64,000 nucleotides of DNA, from NCBI RefSeq assembly GCF_003331055.1, contig NZ_PUQD01000014.1:1-64000 (forward strand), read 5' to 3'. Positions 17,501 through 26,263 of this stretch are shown here, one piece after another. The translations under genes and the position numbers were made by a program. The DNA comes from Pseudomonas sp. AFG_SD02_1510_Pfu_092 (GTDB lineage Bacteria; Pseudomonadota; Gammaproteobacteria; Pseudomonadales; Pseudomonadaceae). The notes below the pieces were generated by a model. The model was not told where the DNA came from and did not search any database. It saw only the letters and a list, made by a program, of their open reading frames with translations. Position 1 is the stretch's first letter. Each line of letters starts with the position of its first letter.

Positions 17501-17554
17501 GCGAATGGCCAGACCTGAACCTTCAATCAACCCGCGTCAATCAACCCGCTTCGA

Positions 17555-19141
17555 TCAGACCAGCACACCCTGGCTGCGCAGGTAATCGTCGTAGGTGCCG
17601 CTGAAGTCCACCACACCATCAGCCGACAGCTCGATGATGCGCGTGGCCAGCGACGACACGAACTCCCGGTCGTGGCTGACGAACAGCAGGGTGCCCGGGT
17701 AGTTTTCCAGCGCCAGGTTCAGCGCCTCGATCGATTCCATGTCCAGGTGGTTGGTCGGTTCGTCCATCACCAGCACGTTCGGCTTCTGCAAGATCAGCTT
17801 GCCGAACAGCATGCGGCCTTGCTCACCGCCGGAAATCACCTTCACCGACTTGAGAATCTCATCGTTGGAGAACAGCATGCGCCCGAGCGTGCCGCGGATC
17901 ACCTGCTCGCCGGAGGTCCACTGGCCCATCCAGTCGAACAGGGTCATGTCCTCTTCGAAGTCGTGGGCGTGGTCCTGGGCGTAGTAGCCGACTTCGGCGC
18001 TGTCGGTCCACTTGATTTCGCCCTTGTCCGGGGTCATTTCACCGACCAGGGTGCGCAGCAGGGTGGTCTTGCCGATACCGTTGGGGCCGATGATCGCCAC
18101 GCGTTCGCCGGCCTCGATGGTGAAGCCCAGGTCCTTGAACAGCACCTTGTCGTCGAAGGCCTTGGCCATTTTCTCGACGGTCACGGCCTGGCGGTGCAGC
18201 TTCTTGGTCTGCTCGAAGCGGATGAACGGGCTCACCCGGCTCGACGGTTTGACCTCGGCCAGCTGGATCTTGTCGATCTGCTTGGCCCGCGAAGTGGCCT
18301 GCTTGGCCTTGGAGGCGTTGGCCGAGAAGCGGCTGACGAAGGTCTGCAGCTCGGCGATCTGGGCTTTCTTCTTGGCGTTGTCCGACAGCAACTGCTCGCG
18401 GGCCTGGGTGGCCGCGGTCATGTACTCGTCGTAGTTGCCCGGGAACACGCGCAGCTCGCCGTAGTCGAGGTCGGCCATGTGGGTGCAGACACTGTTGAGG
18501 AAGTGCCGGTCGTGGGAAATGATCACCATGGTGCTGTTGCGCGCGGTGAGGATGGTTTCCAGCCAGCGGATGGTGTTGATGTCCAGGTGGTTGGTCGGTT
18601 CGTCGAGCAGCAGCACGTCCGGGTCGGAGAACAGTGCCTGGGCCAGCAGCACGCGCAGCTTCCAGCCTGGCGCCACTTCGCTCATCGGGCCGAAGTGCTG
18701 CTCCAGCGGAATGCCCAGGCCCAGCAGCAGTTCACCGGCGCGCGATTCGGCGGTGTAGCCGTCCATTTCGGCGAATTCGGTTTCCAGCTCGGCGACCGCC
18801 ATGCCGTCTTCTTCGGTCATTTCCGGCAGCGAGTAGATGCGGTCGCGCTCGGCCTTGACCTTCCACAGCTGCCCGTGGCCCATGATCACCGTGTCGATCA
18901 CGGTGAATTCCTCGTAGGCGAACTGGTCCTGGCGCAGTTTGCCCAGGCGGGTGTTCGGCTCGAGCATGACCTGGCCGGCGGACGGTTCGAGGTCACCGCC
19001 GAGGATTTTCATGAAGGTCGACTTGCCGCAACCGTTGGCGCCGATCAGGCCGTAGCGGTTGCCGTTGTTGAACTTGACGGAAACGTTTTCGAACAGCGGC
19101 TTGGAGCCGAACTGCATGGTGATGTTGGCGGTGGAGATCAA
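17555..19141 (-). CDS. ybiT: ABC-F family ATPase, YbiT type
   Basis: This 528-residue protein has two ABC ATPase domains and no membrane segments. Domain 1 has Walker [10 protein letters not shown] and Walker [12 protein letters not shown] with a degenerate signature ([15 protein letters not shown]). Domain 2 has Walker [10 protein letters not shown], signature ISGGEQGRM and Walker [12 protein letters not shown] charged linker ([20 protein letters not shown]) joins them. ABC-F proteins act on the ribosome to resolve stalls. Length and the VAPGWKLR signature fit YbiT. Monocistronic. Confidence 0.9.
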   Translation of the reverse strand: MISTANITMQFGSKPLFENVSVKFNNGNRYGLIGANGCGKSTFMKILGGDLEPSAGQVMLEPNTRLGKLRQDQFAYEEFTVIDTVIMGHGQLWKVKAERDRIYSLPEMTEEDGMAVAELETEFAEMDGYTAESRAGELLLGLGIPLEQHFGPMSEVAPGWKLRVLLAQALFSDPDVLLLDEPTNHLDINTIRWLETILTARNSTMVIISHDRHFLNSVCTHMADLDYGELRVFPGNYDEYMTAATQAREQLLSDNAKKKAQIAELQTFVSRFSANASKAKQATSRAKQIDKIQLAEVKPSSRVSPFIRFEQTKKLHRQAVTVEKMAKAFDDKVLFKDLGFTIEAGERVAIIGPNGIGKTTLLRTLVGEMTPDKGEIKWTDSAEVGYYAQDHAHDFEEDMTLFDWMGQWTSGEQVIRGTLGRMLFSNDEILKSVKVISGGEQGRMLFGKLILQKPNVLVMDEPTNHLDMESIEALNLALENYPGTLLFVSHDREFVSSLATRIIELSADGVVDFSGTYDDYLRSQGVLV

Positions 19142-19380
19142 AGGGGTTACCTATCAATAACTTACGTGACTTCTTCGCAGCTGCGGAGCAATGTGGAGCC
19201 TGGCCGGCTCCTGCCAGTCGTCGGCTGTGTCAATCCTGCGCGCAGGGGCCGTTAAGCGCATCTGCACGCCATGCCCGAGCTGTTGGGCGGTAAATGCGGG
19301 GGTCGAGACCAGACATTGGCGCGCATTGTCGCATAGGTGGGGCGGCAGTTATACGGGGCGACAGCGAATGCTCGGTGTGC

Positions 19381-20550
19381 TCAGCCGGCAGCGCCTTGGC
19401 GAGGGGGGCTGGTGCCCGGGCCCGGTTCCAGCGGAAAGACGACCTTGAAGGTCGTGCCCAGGTCGGTACTGGACCGCACCTCGATCGTGCCGCCATGGCT
19501 GGTGACGATTTCGTTGGCGATGAACAGGCCGAGCCCCAATCCCTGCGGCTTCGCGTCCTCGGCAGTGCCTGCCCGGGCCAGGCGGGCTTCGGGGTTGAAA
19601 AGGTACATCTTGCGGTCTTCGGGAATAGGGTTGCCCCAGTTGTGGATATCGATGACTGCACGGTCATTCTCGGTCGCAAGCCTTACCTGGATCGGCTGCC
19701 GGGTGTCGCCATGGCGTATGGCGTTGATGATGAGGTTCGACACCACCTGAGCCATGCGTGACGGGTCGACACTGGCCTGCAACAGCGGCGGCTGTTCCAG
19801 GCGTATCTCGATCTGCGGGTGGCCCAGGCGGATTTCCTTGACGATGGCATTGCACAGCGCGCTGAGTTCATACGGTTCGCGCTGAATGGGAATGCCCAGG
19901 CTCAGGTTGCACCGGGCCAGGTCGAGCAAGTCGTTTACCAGGCCATTGGCACGTTCGACGCTGGCGTAGATCTGCGTAGCCAAGGCTTGCTCACGAGGCC
20001 CGAGCTGGGCATTCCTGGTCAGCAGGCTGGCGCCCATGGTGATTGCCGTCAGCGGCGAGCGCAGGTCGTGGCCGAGCACCCCCAGCACCATCTTGCGTGT
20101 GGTTTCAACAGCCTTGCCGTAGGAGGCGATGGATTCTGCCAGGGCCTGGTCGATGGCCTCATTGAAGCGGATGATCTCCGCAACCCGCTCGGGCTGGTCT
20201 ATCGGCGTTTCCTGTGCAAGCCACAGCCTTAATACGCTGGAACGCAGCGCCCGGTATTCCGAGACCATCTGGTCCATGCTGAAGCCATCCATCAACCGCA
20301 TGACCGCATGGGCTTCGGCGGCACTTTCGCTCGCGCTGACCGGTGCGAGGCCTTGGGATTTGTCGATTTGCTGCTGCACGGTCTGGCTGGTTTCCATATC
20401 CCGTGCCACGGCCCTGAGAATGAACGAGGCGTGGTTGCGCAGGCCGGATGCGCTAAGGGTCTCGCGCGGCAGGTCAACCGTGCGGGCAAAGTCTTCCCAG
20501 GCCTGCAGAATCCTTTCCATCTGTTGAACGATAAAGGTAGACAACCGCAT
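19381..20550 (-). CDS. Soluble sensor histidine kinase with RsbRD-like N-terminal domain
   Basis: This 389-residue kinase has no membrane segment. Residues 1-150 are all-helical and resemble the RsbR/RsbRD sensory domain. The H box is VLGHDLRSPLTAI (His161), the N box NLIINAIRHGD, the G1 box DIHNWGNPIPED and the G2 box GLGLGLFIANEI. The start MRLSTFIVQQ follows GGAGGAATGACTGC; a longer ORF adds 13 unsupported residues. It is 127 bp downstream of the response-regulator gene in the same direction and may phosphorylate it, forming a cytosolic two-component pair. Confidence 0.85.
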   Translation of the reverse strand: MRLSTFIVQQMERILQAWEDFARTVDLPRETLSASGLRNHASFILRAVARDMETSQTVQQQIDKSQGLAPVSASESAAEAHAVMRLMDGFSMDQMVSEYRALRSSVLRLWLAQETPIDQPERVAEIIRFNEAIDQALAESIASYGKAVETTRKMVLGVLGHDLRSPLTAITMGASLLTRNAQLGPREQALATQIYASVERANGLVNDLLDLARCNLSLGIPIQREPYELSALCNAIVKEIRLGHPQIEIRLEQPPLLQASVDPSRMAQVVSNLIINAIRHGDTRQPIQVRLATENDRAVIDIHNWGNPIPEDRKMYLFNPEARLARAGTAEDAKPQGLGLGLFIANEIVTSHGGTIEVRSSTDLGTTFKVVFPLEPGPGTSPPRQGAAG

Positions 20551-20677
20551 GCAGTCATTCCTCCGCTGCTGGAACTGCGCAGTTTGCAAAAGGGGTGGGT
20601 TAAGCGTAGCGCCTCAGCTAGTGGTTTTCGAGTCAGGCGCTACCCGTCTGGCGCGTAAAACCATGCCGCCCGGCGCC

Positions 20678-22042
20678 TCACCCTACCGTCGAGGGCGCTG
20701 GCTGCACTTCTGCTTGTTCCGGAATTCTGACGAACACACTGTATTTGCCGGCTTCCATTTCTTCGAAGGCAATCAGTTTCTTCACCAGAAGGCCGCTGAG
20801 TACCTTGCCGGCATTCAACAGCAGCATGCCGTTATCGGCGTGAAGGTTGCGCGCCAGCACCATGCCGTCTGCCAACTCGTGCGTGGTCAATACCTTGATG
20901 GCCGGGTCAGTCAAGGTAATGTCACGCATATAATCGGCACAGACGCTGACAAAGTCCTCCACCAGGTCCGGATCGTATAACTTTCCTGCATATTTACGAA
21001 TGTAAAGCAGCGCTTCATCGCTATTGAGTTGACGCTCCAGAACCAGCCCGCGCTGCAACTCGATGAAGTCGACTGCCATTTTCAGCCAGCGTGCGCCGAG
21101 GGGGATGGCAGCGCCTTTGAGGTGATCGGGAAAACCGCTACCGTCCCAGCGTTCCTGATGGTGAAGTATCAGCTGGGCAGCCTCTTTCATCGGCTCCAGG
21201 GTCATCACCAGCGCTTCGCTCTGTTTCGGGTAGGCCCGGTACAGTTCGCGCTCTGGCGGTGGGATGAGGTCGGCAGGGCAGGTGAGCATGGTGTCGGTCC
21301 AGCTCATCTTGCCGATGTTGTAGAGCGCCGCTGCCATGGTCAGGTTGCGGCAGCTCGCTTCATCGAGCCCATGGCTGGTGCAATACACCCGTATCAGTTC
21401 GATGACCTGCCGGTTGGTCTGCTTGGCCTTGGGCAGGCGCAGGTTGCCCAACTGCGAAAAGAACTCGGTGCTGGTTACGTAGCTGCGTTTGAGTTCCTCA
21501 TAGGCGAGGTCGAGCATGTCGGCAGTCTGCTGCAACTCGGCCGTGCGCGCCGCCACCCGCTGTTCAAGGCTTTCATTAAGCACCTTGAGTTGCTTCAGCT
21601 GAACTTGGGCCAGCTGTTCCAGGCGCTTGCGTTCGCTTTCCGAGTGTTGGTGGGCCAGGGCCTGGCGCAGGGCGACCAACAGTTCTTCATCGTTCCAGGG
21701 TTTGCTGATGTACCGGTAGATATGCCCGTCATTGATGGCTTTGGCGATGGTGTCCGTGTCCGCATAACCCGTTAGCAGAATGCGCAAGGTGTCGGGAAAA
21801 CGTTCATGCACGTGCGCCAGCAGGGTTGCACCGTCCATGCTGGGCATGCGGGCATCACTCATCACCAGGTTTATCGGGCGCTGTTGCAGCAGTTGCAGGG
21901 CATCGGCGCCGCTTTCAGCGAGCAGGACTTCATAGGGCTGGTTGCGTAGCAGACGACGAAGGCTGTTGAGAATCGACGGTTCGTCGTCAACCAGAAGTAT
22001 CACTGGCTTTGTTGCTGTGCCATCGGTAACGGGTAGCTCCAT
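20678..22042 (-). CDS. Response regulator with degenerate HD-GYP output domain
   Basis: This 454-residue protein has a receiver domain (residues 13-125) with acidic LVDDEP, phospho-acceptor Asp63 in MSDARMPSMDG and Lys114 in YISKPW. A coiled coil (about 130-185) leads to an RpfG-like HD-GYP domain. In that domain the metal-binding HDIGK motif reads YNIGK (Tyr241-Asn242) and GYP reads GFP, although HHQERWDGSGFPDHLKG is kept. Loss of the HD pair predicts no cyclic-di-GMP phosphodiesterase activity, so output is probably by protein binding. The start MELPVTDGTA follows AAGGAGCG; upstream frame extension is shadow of the peroxidase gene. Divergent from the cytochrome peroxidase. Confidence 0.87.
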   Translation of the reverse strand: MELPVTDGTATKPVILLVDDEPSILNSLRRLLRNQPYEVLLAESGADALQLLQQRPINLVMSDARMPSMDGATLLAHVHERFPDTLRILLTGYADTDTIAKAINDGHIYRYISKPWNDEELLVALRQALAHQHSESERKRLEQLAQVQLKQLKVLNESLEQRVAARTAELQQTADMLDLAYEELKRSYVTSTEFFSQLGNLRLPKAKQTNRQVIELIRVYCTSHGLDEASCRNLTMAAALYNIGKMSWTDTMLTCPADLIPPPERELYRAYPKQSEALVMTLEPMKEAAQLILHHQERWDGSGFPDHLKGAAIPLGARWLKMAVDFIELQRGLVLERQLNSDEALLYIRKYAGKLYDPDLVEDFVSVCADYMRDITLTDPAIKVLTTHELADGMVLARNLHADNGMLLLNAGKVLSGLLVKKLIAFEEMEAGKYSVFVRIPEQAEVQPAPSTVG

Positions 22043-22208
22043 GGATCGCTCCTTGCCGGTTTCAGCCAGACTGCTCCGTGACTCAAGCCTAGGTGATTTT
22101 TGCCTTGGCCGTTCGCTTTTGTCGGTTGGCCTTTCTATGCTCCAGAACGACATGCGCGGAAACAGCATGTTCGAAGAAAACGAGCATTGCGCCAGGGAGG
22201 GATGTGCT

Positions 22209-23171
22209 TTGCCGACCCGTCTACAGGTTCGCATCGTTGCCGCAACATTGGTGCTTTTACCGGCATTGGCATTGGCGCAGAGCATCGGCGGGCCGCTGAC
22301 CCCCTTGCCACCGGTGCCTGCGCTTGACCCGGCCCAGGTGCAGCTGGGCCGCAAGCTGTTCAATGACCCGCGTCTGTCTGCCGACAACCGCCAGTCCTGC
22401 GCCGATTGCCATCGCCTGGACCGTGGCGGCGCGGACGGGCAGGCGCGCTCCCCAGGTGGCGATGGCCAACCGTTGCCGGTCAACACCCCCAGCGTGTTCA
22501 ACGCGAGCCTGAACTTCCTGCAGTTCTGGGACGGCCGCGCGCAGTCGTTCGAGGGCCTGGTGCACCTGGCAAGCGCTGATGCGACCGACAAAGAAAATGC
22601 CTGGGTGGCCGTTGTGCAACGCATTGCCGACGACCCGGCCTACCGCGCGGGGTTTGCCGAAGCCTATGGCCAGCCGGTGGACGCCAACGTCATCAAGGAC
22701 GCCCTGGTCACTTACCAGCGTACCCTGCTGACCCCCGATTCACGCTTCGATACCTACCTGAAGGGCGATACCAGCAGCCTTAGCCTGGAAGAAAAGCATG
22801 GCTACCAGCGCTTTCAGGAATACGGCTGCATTGCCTGCCATCAGGGCGTGAACATCGGTGGCAACATGCTGCAGAAATTCGGCGTGTTCGATGATTATTT
22901 CGCCAACCGGGGCAGTGTTGTCGAAGCGGACCGCGGGCGCTACAACGTGACCGGCGACCCGCAGGACCTGTACCTGTTCAAAGTGCCCAGCCTGCGCAAC
23001 GTGGCGGTCACCGCGCCGTACTTCCATGACGGTTCGGCACCCACCCTGGAAGCCGCTGTCGATGCCATGTTCCATTATCAGCTGGGGCGTACGCCGAGCG
23101 ACGATGACAAAGCGCTGATCATCAAGTTTCTCCAGACCCTCACCGGCCGCTGGGAGGGCAGACCGCTATGA
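22209..23171 (+). CDS. Dihaem cytochrome c peroxidase / MauG-like protein
   Basis: This ~320-residue periplasmic protein has two c-type haem motifs, CADCH (about residue 64) and CIACH (about residue 215), plus conserved NTPSVFNASLNFLQFWDGRA and PSLRNVAVTAPYFHDGSA segments. It reduces hydrogen peroxide or acts as a MauG-like oxidant. I chose a TTG start because a good GGGAGG lies about 8 bp upstream and a clean signal peptide follows (IVAATLVLLPALALA/Q). In-frame ATGs at 22137, 22152 and 22167 are alternatives. Its stop overlaps the start of a histidine kinase (ATGA), so peroxidase and sensor are coupled. Confidence 0.85.
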   Translation: MPTRLQVRIVAATLVLLPALALAQSIGGPLTPLPPVPALDPAQVQLGRKLFNDPRLSADNRQSCADCHRLDRGGADGQARSPGGDGQPLPVNTPSVFNASLNFLQFWDGRAQSFEGLVHLASADATDKENAWVAVVQRIADDPAYRAGFAEAYGQPVDANVIKDALVTYQRTLLTPDSRFDTYLKGDTSSLSLEEKHGYQRFQEYGCIACHQGVNIGGNMLQKFGVFDDYFANRGSVVEADRGRYNVTGDPQDLYLFKVPSLRNVAVTAPYFHDGSAPTLEAAVDAMFHYQLGRTPSDDDKALIIKFLQTLTGRWEGRPL

Positions 23172-24979
23172 AGCTCAGTGCCCGGCGCAGCCTGCTGCTG
23201 CTGGCTGCGTGCGCCATGTCGCTGGCGTCCGTGCTGGTTTACCTGTACTGGATGTCCAGGTCCGACGAGAGCGGTAGCTATGCCCAGGCGCGCGAACTGA
23301 TTCGCCAGATCAAACAGTACGATGCCCAGTGGGAGGGGGCCGTGCTCAAGTCCCGCACCACCACCAACTACAACTACGACCCGCTGGTGCTGCCGTTGAT
23401 GGAAATGAAGCGCCTGTGGCGAGAGTTCAGTGCGCTACAAGGGCGGCATCAGAAAACCCGAATGGCCGACTGGCAAACCGCCTCGCGCGATTACCAGCAG
23501 GCGTTTGCCGACAAGGTCCTGCTGGTGTCGCGCTTCAAGTCGCACAACGCCATCCTGCGCAACTCCCTGGTGTTTCTGCCGGCCGCTGCCGATGTGATAC
23601 AGGTGCGCCTGCGCCAACTGGTCGATGCCGATACCCTGCGCCTGCGCAGAATCACCAGCGACACCTACGACCTGATGCTCAGCAGCCTGGAGTTTGCCCA
23701 GACCACCACCGACGACATCGCCGCCGACATCCTCGTCGGCCTGAACAACCTGGCGGTCAACAAGGAACGTCTGCCAGTCGATTTTCAGCTGCCCATCGAT
23801 ACCATCAGCAAGCACATCGAGTTGATTCTTCGCGAACAACCCAAGGTCGACCAGCTGCTGGTCGCGATCGAAGCGGTGCCGATCGCCGAGCGCCTGGACG
23901 CCATCACGCTGATGCTGGACCGCGACGAGCGCGCAGCCACGCTGACGGCGCAGCGCTACCATTTCTACCTGCTGGTGTTTTCCACCCTGTTGGTGTTGCT
24001 GTTGCTGTACATGGGCGTGTGGCTGCTGCGCAGCTACGCCGAAATAAACCGTGTCAACCGCGCGCTGGTGAGCGCCAACGACGAGCTGGAGCAGCGCGTC
24101 GAACGGCGCACCCAGGCGCTGACCCAGGCCAGCGCCGCGCTGCAACGCGAAATGGATGAGCGCCAGCTGCTCGAGAACCAGTTGGTCCAGTCGGAAAAAC
24201 TCGCTTCGCTCGGCCAGCTGGCCGCCGGCGTGGCCCACGAAGTCAACAACCCGATCGGTTTCGTCTCGTCCAACCTCGGCGCGCTGGATGACTATTTCGC
24301 CCGTCTGCAGGACATGCTCAAGGCCTATGCTGACGCGGAGCACACCTTGATCCCGCCGGGGCTCGGCGCGGACCTGGCGAAACTGCGCACCGAGATCGAG
24401 CTGGACTACCTGCTGGAGGACATCCCGGCGCTGATCCGCGAATCCAAGGACGGTATCAGCCGCGTGGCGCGGATCGTCAAGGACCTCAAGGACTTTTCCC
24501 GTGTGGACAGCCGCCAGGACTGGCAGTTGGCGGACCTGCAGCAAGGCATAGAGTCGACCTTGAACATCGTCGCCAGCGAACTGCGGCACAAGGCCGACCT
24601 GGTCAAGGCGTACAGCCCGTTGCCGCAGGTCGAGTGCCTGCCGTCGCAGATCAACCAGGTGATCATGAACCTGCTGGTCAACGCCACCCAGGCGATGGGC
24701 AACGAGCGCGGCAAGATCACCCTGCGCACCGGCGCCAACGACCAGTGGGTGTGGGTCGAAGTGGCCGACAACGGCTGCGGCATCCCGGCCGAGAGCCTGC
24801 AGAAGATCTTCGATCCGTTTTACACGACCAAGCCCATCGGCCAGGGCACCGGGCTGGGCTTGTCGCTTTCGTACGGCATCATCAAGCGCCACGGCGGCGA
24901 GATCCGCGTCACCAGCGAGGTGGCTGTCGGCACCACCTTCAGGGTTGAACTGCCGATCCGTCAGGCGCGCTCGGCCTGA
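23168..24979 (+). CDS. Membrane sensor histidine kinase with periplasmic DAHL-like domain
   Basis: This 603-residue kinase has an N-terminal membrane helix (LLLLAACAMSLASVLVYLYW), a periplasmic all-helical region (about 30-265) resembling the DAHL ligand-binding domain, and a second membrane helix (FYLLVFSTLLVLLLLYMGVW). A coiled coil (ELEQRVERRTQALTQASAAL) follows. The catalytic core has the H box GVAHEVNNPIGFVSSNL, N box QVIMNLLVNATQAM, G1 VADNGCGIP and G2 GTGLGLSLSYGI. It is translationally coupled to the peroxidase gene. It probably senses a periplasmic signal linked to that enzyme and may feed the divergent HD-GYP-like regulator. Confidence 0.88.
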   Translation: MKLSARRSLLLLAACAMSLASVLVYLYWMSRSDESGSYAQARELIRQIKQYDAQWEGAVLKSRTTTNYNYDPLVLPLMEMKRLWREFSALQGRHQKTRMADWQTASRDYQQAFADKVLLVSRFKSHNAILRNSLVFLPAAADVIQVRLRQLVDADTLRLRRITSDTYDLMLSSLEFAQTTTDDIAADILVGLNNLAVNKERLPVDFQLPIDTISKHIELILREQPKVDQLLVAIEAVPIAERLDAITLMLDRDERAATLTAQRYHFYLLVFSTLLVLLLLYMGVWLLRSYAEINRVNRALVSANDELEQRVERRTQALTQASAALQREMDERQLLENQLVQSEKLASLGQLAAGVAHEVNNPIGFVSSNLGALDDYFARLQDMLKAYADAEHTLIPPGLGADLAKLRTEIELDYLLEDIPALIRESKDGISRVARIVKDLKDFSRVDSRQDWQLADLQQGIESTLNIVASELRHKADLVKAYSPLPQVECLPSQINQVIMNLLVNATQAMGNERGKITLRTGANDQWVWVEVADNGCGIPAESLQKIFDPFYTTKPIGQGTGLGLSLSYGIIKRHGGEIRVTSEVAVGTTFRVELPIRQARSA

Positions 24980-25078
24980 GCCGGCCAGCAGCGGGCAGCG
25001 ATACCCGCAAGCGGGCCCATCGGCTTTGCATTTGCCTGCCCCAGCCGCAAGGCCGTTCTCGCGCTGTAGCCAGGCGTT

Positions 25079-25094
25079 TGGAACGGGAATTGCT
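25079..25094 (+). promoter_or_regulatory. Sigma54 (-24/-12)-like promoter
   Basis: TGGAACGGGAATTGCT has GG and GC exactly 12 bases apart and a perfect TTGCT -12 box; only the fourth base of the TGGCAC -24 element deviates. A transcript would start near 25105, about 27 nt before the 32-codon ORF at 25132. Confidence 0.45.
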
Positions 25095-25131
25095 GCAGCC
25101 CTGGAAACCTGTGCATGTTGGGGATACGGCA

Positions 25132-25230
25132 ATGCTTCCAGAAGATCTCTACCTCATGTTTCTTTTCGCCGTTGCCGTGCTGGCCCTCGATGTGGCTGCC
25201 ATCGTGCTCTATCGCGGGGCCAAGCCGTGA
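25132..25230 (+). CDS. Possible 32-residue small membrane protein
   Basis: The ORF encodes a 32-residue peptide: an acidic N-terminus (MLPEDLY), one hydrophobic helix of about 19 residues (LMFLFAVAVLALDVAAIVL) and a basic tail (YRGAKP). This is the layout of single-pass small membrane proteins with N-out or N-in topology set by the basic end. A GGGGAT lies about 9 bases before the ATG. It is followed after 78 bp by the CigR-like gene and preceded by a sigma54-like motif. I recognise no homologue; coding is inferred from the membrane-helix pattern only. Confidence 0.45.
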   Translation: MLPEDLYLMFLFAVAVLALDVAAIVLYRGAKP

Positions 25231-25308
25231 CCCCGGGTTTGGGGGCTTTTACCCTGAAGCGGGGATTGGTCTACAGTGCAGGGGCGTCTCTCTGGTAAGG
25301 AAACAACT

Positions 25309-25746
25309 ATGGCTAATTGTCGATGGGCAGTCATCGCTACTTCGATTGCGCTGGCTGCGGGGCCTGCGCTGACTTACGCCGACCCGGGTAACGGTAAAGG
25401 GCAAGGCCATGGCAAGGGGCAGCACGTTCAGGGCCAGCAAGGCCAAGGGCAGGGGCAGGGCGCCGCTCATGGCGGCCCGTCGATAAACCATGGCGCTGTG
25501 CTCGGCATCCTTGACGGCCACCGCAGCTACTGGAGCGCGGGGGCGGCGCTGCCCCCCGGCATTCAGAAAAACCTGGCCCGTGGCAAGCCGCTGCCGCCGG
25601 GTATCGCCAAGAAGCTGGACGGCAGATTGCTCGGGCAGCTTCCTCATTACGACGGGTATGAGTGGATGCAGGCCGGTGTCGACCTGATTCTGGTGGCCGT
25701 CGCCACGGGGATCATCTACGAAGTGCTGAACGGCGCGCTGGATTGA
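25309..25746 (+). CDS. CigR/RcnB-like exported protein
   Basis: This 145-residue protein has a signal peptide (IATSIALAAGPALTYA/DP) and a low-complexity Gly/Gln/His/Lys region (about 27-60, repeated GQGHGKGQ patterns). The C-terminal domain contains ALPPGIQKNLARGKPLPPGI, GRLLGQLPHYDGYEW and a terminal hydrophobic VDLILVAVATGIIYEVLN. This matches the CigR anti-virulence regulator/RcnB superfamily, whose members are periplasmic or inner-membrane proteins of poorly known role. The start was chosen for the GGTAAGGAAAC ribosome site; the longer ORF has none. Confidence 0.78.
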   Translation: MANCRWAVIATSIALAAGPALTYADPGNGKGQGHGKGQHVQGQQGQGQGQGAAHGGPSINHGAVLGILDGHRSYWSAGAALPPGIQKNLARGKPLPPGIAKKLDGRLLGQLPHYDGYEWMQAGVDLILVAVATGIIYEVLNGALD

Positions 25747-25756
25747 CTTGGCGCTA

Positions 25757-25808
25757 CCCTGTGGGGGCCGCGTCGCTTGCTTCGCGGGCTTGCCCGCTCC
25801 CACAGGGA
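25757..25808. repeat. REP element pair (partial)
   Basis: CCTGTGGGGGCCGCG is followed by a complete inverted element, CTTCGCGGGCTTGCCCGCTC then CCACAGGG, between the stops of the CigR-like and the 68-residue genes. Confidence 0.75.
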
Positions 25809-25829
25809 TCGCGCTCGCGCCTGTCGTGA

Positions 25830-26036
25830 TCAGCCTGCATCACTGCGCTTGTTCATCTGCTCGCAGCACAGCTGCGCATCCGTCCGGCTTGGATAACTGG
25901 GTTTGAGCCGCTCCTTGGCCTGGTTGTCGTAAATGTCGAAGCCCCCACCCACGGTAGCGGCGTAATAGCGGCTACCCACGCGGAACGACTCCTTCTCGAT
26001 CGGCACAGCGGGAACGATAACGAATCTTGGTTGCAT
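25830..26036 (-). CDS. Conserved-looking hypothetical protein, 68 residues
   Basis: A small soluble protein starting MQPRFVIVPAVPIEK, with an SRYYAATVGGGFDIYDNQAK core and Cys-Cys near the end (AQLCCEQMNKR). The start is supported by GGGGAGGC nine bases upstream; a longer ORF without such a site is rejected. No known domain is recognised. The gene is convergent with the CigR-like gene and divergent from the quinone oxidoreductase. Confidence 0.62.
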   Translation of the reverse strand: MQPRFVIVPAVPIEKESFRVGSRYYAATVGGGFDIYDNQAKERLKPSYPSRTDAQLCCEQMNKRSDAG

Positions 26037-26091
26037 GTTTCGTGCCTCCCCAGGCAGAGACTTAAGTATTAGTCCGGCTCCGGACAAGCAT

Positions 26092-26141
26092 CAAGGCGGC
26101 TCATGAATAAAACCTTGTTCGCCGCAACATGAGCCGCCTTG
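26092..26141. repeat. Perfect 14-bp inverted repeat, 22-base loop
   Basis: CAAGGCGGCTCATG (26092-26105) and its exact complement CATGAGCCGCCTTG (26128-26141) flank an AT-rich loop. It is not a REP element and has no T run. It lies between the divergent 68-residue gene and the quinone oxidoreductase gene and could be an operator, a cruciform or an RNA hairpin. Confidence 0.7.
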
Positions 26142-26263
26142 CCCTGTCATGAAATGAAAACCTGCTGTCGTCCGATGCGAAGCACCCCGCGCATCAAGGG
26201 CATACAGTCCAATCACCCAGAACTGACGCCCAGGCGTCCAGATCGATGATTGGAGAGACAAGC

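Noticed and set aside
22043..22624. Upstream extension of the response-regulator frame
   Set aside because: It is antisense to the cytochrome peroxidase; the receiver domain begins directly after the ATG at 22042, which has an AAGGAGCG site.
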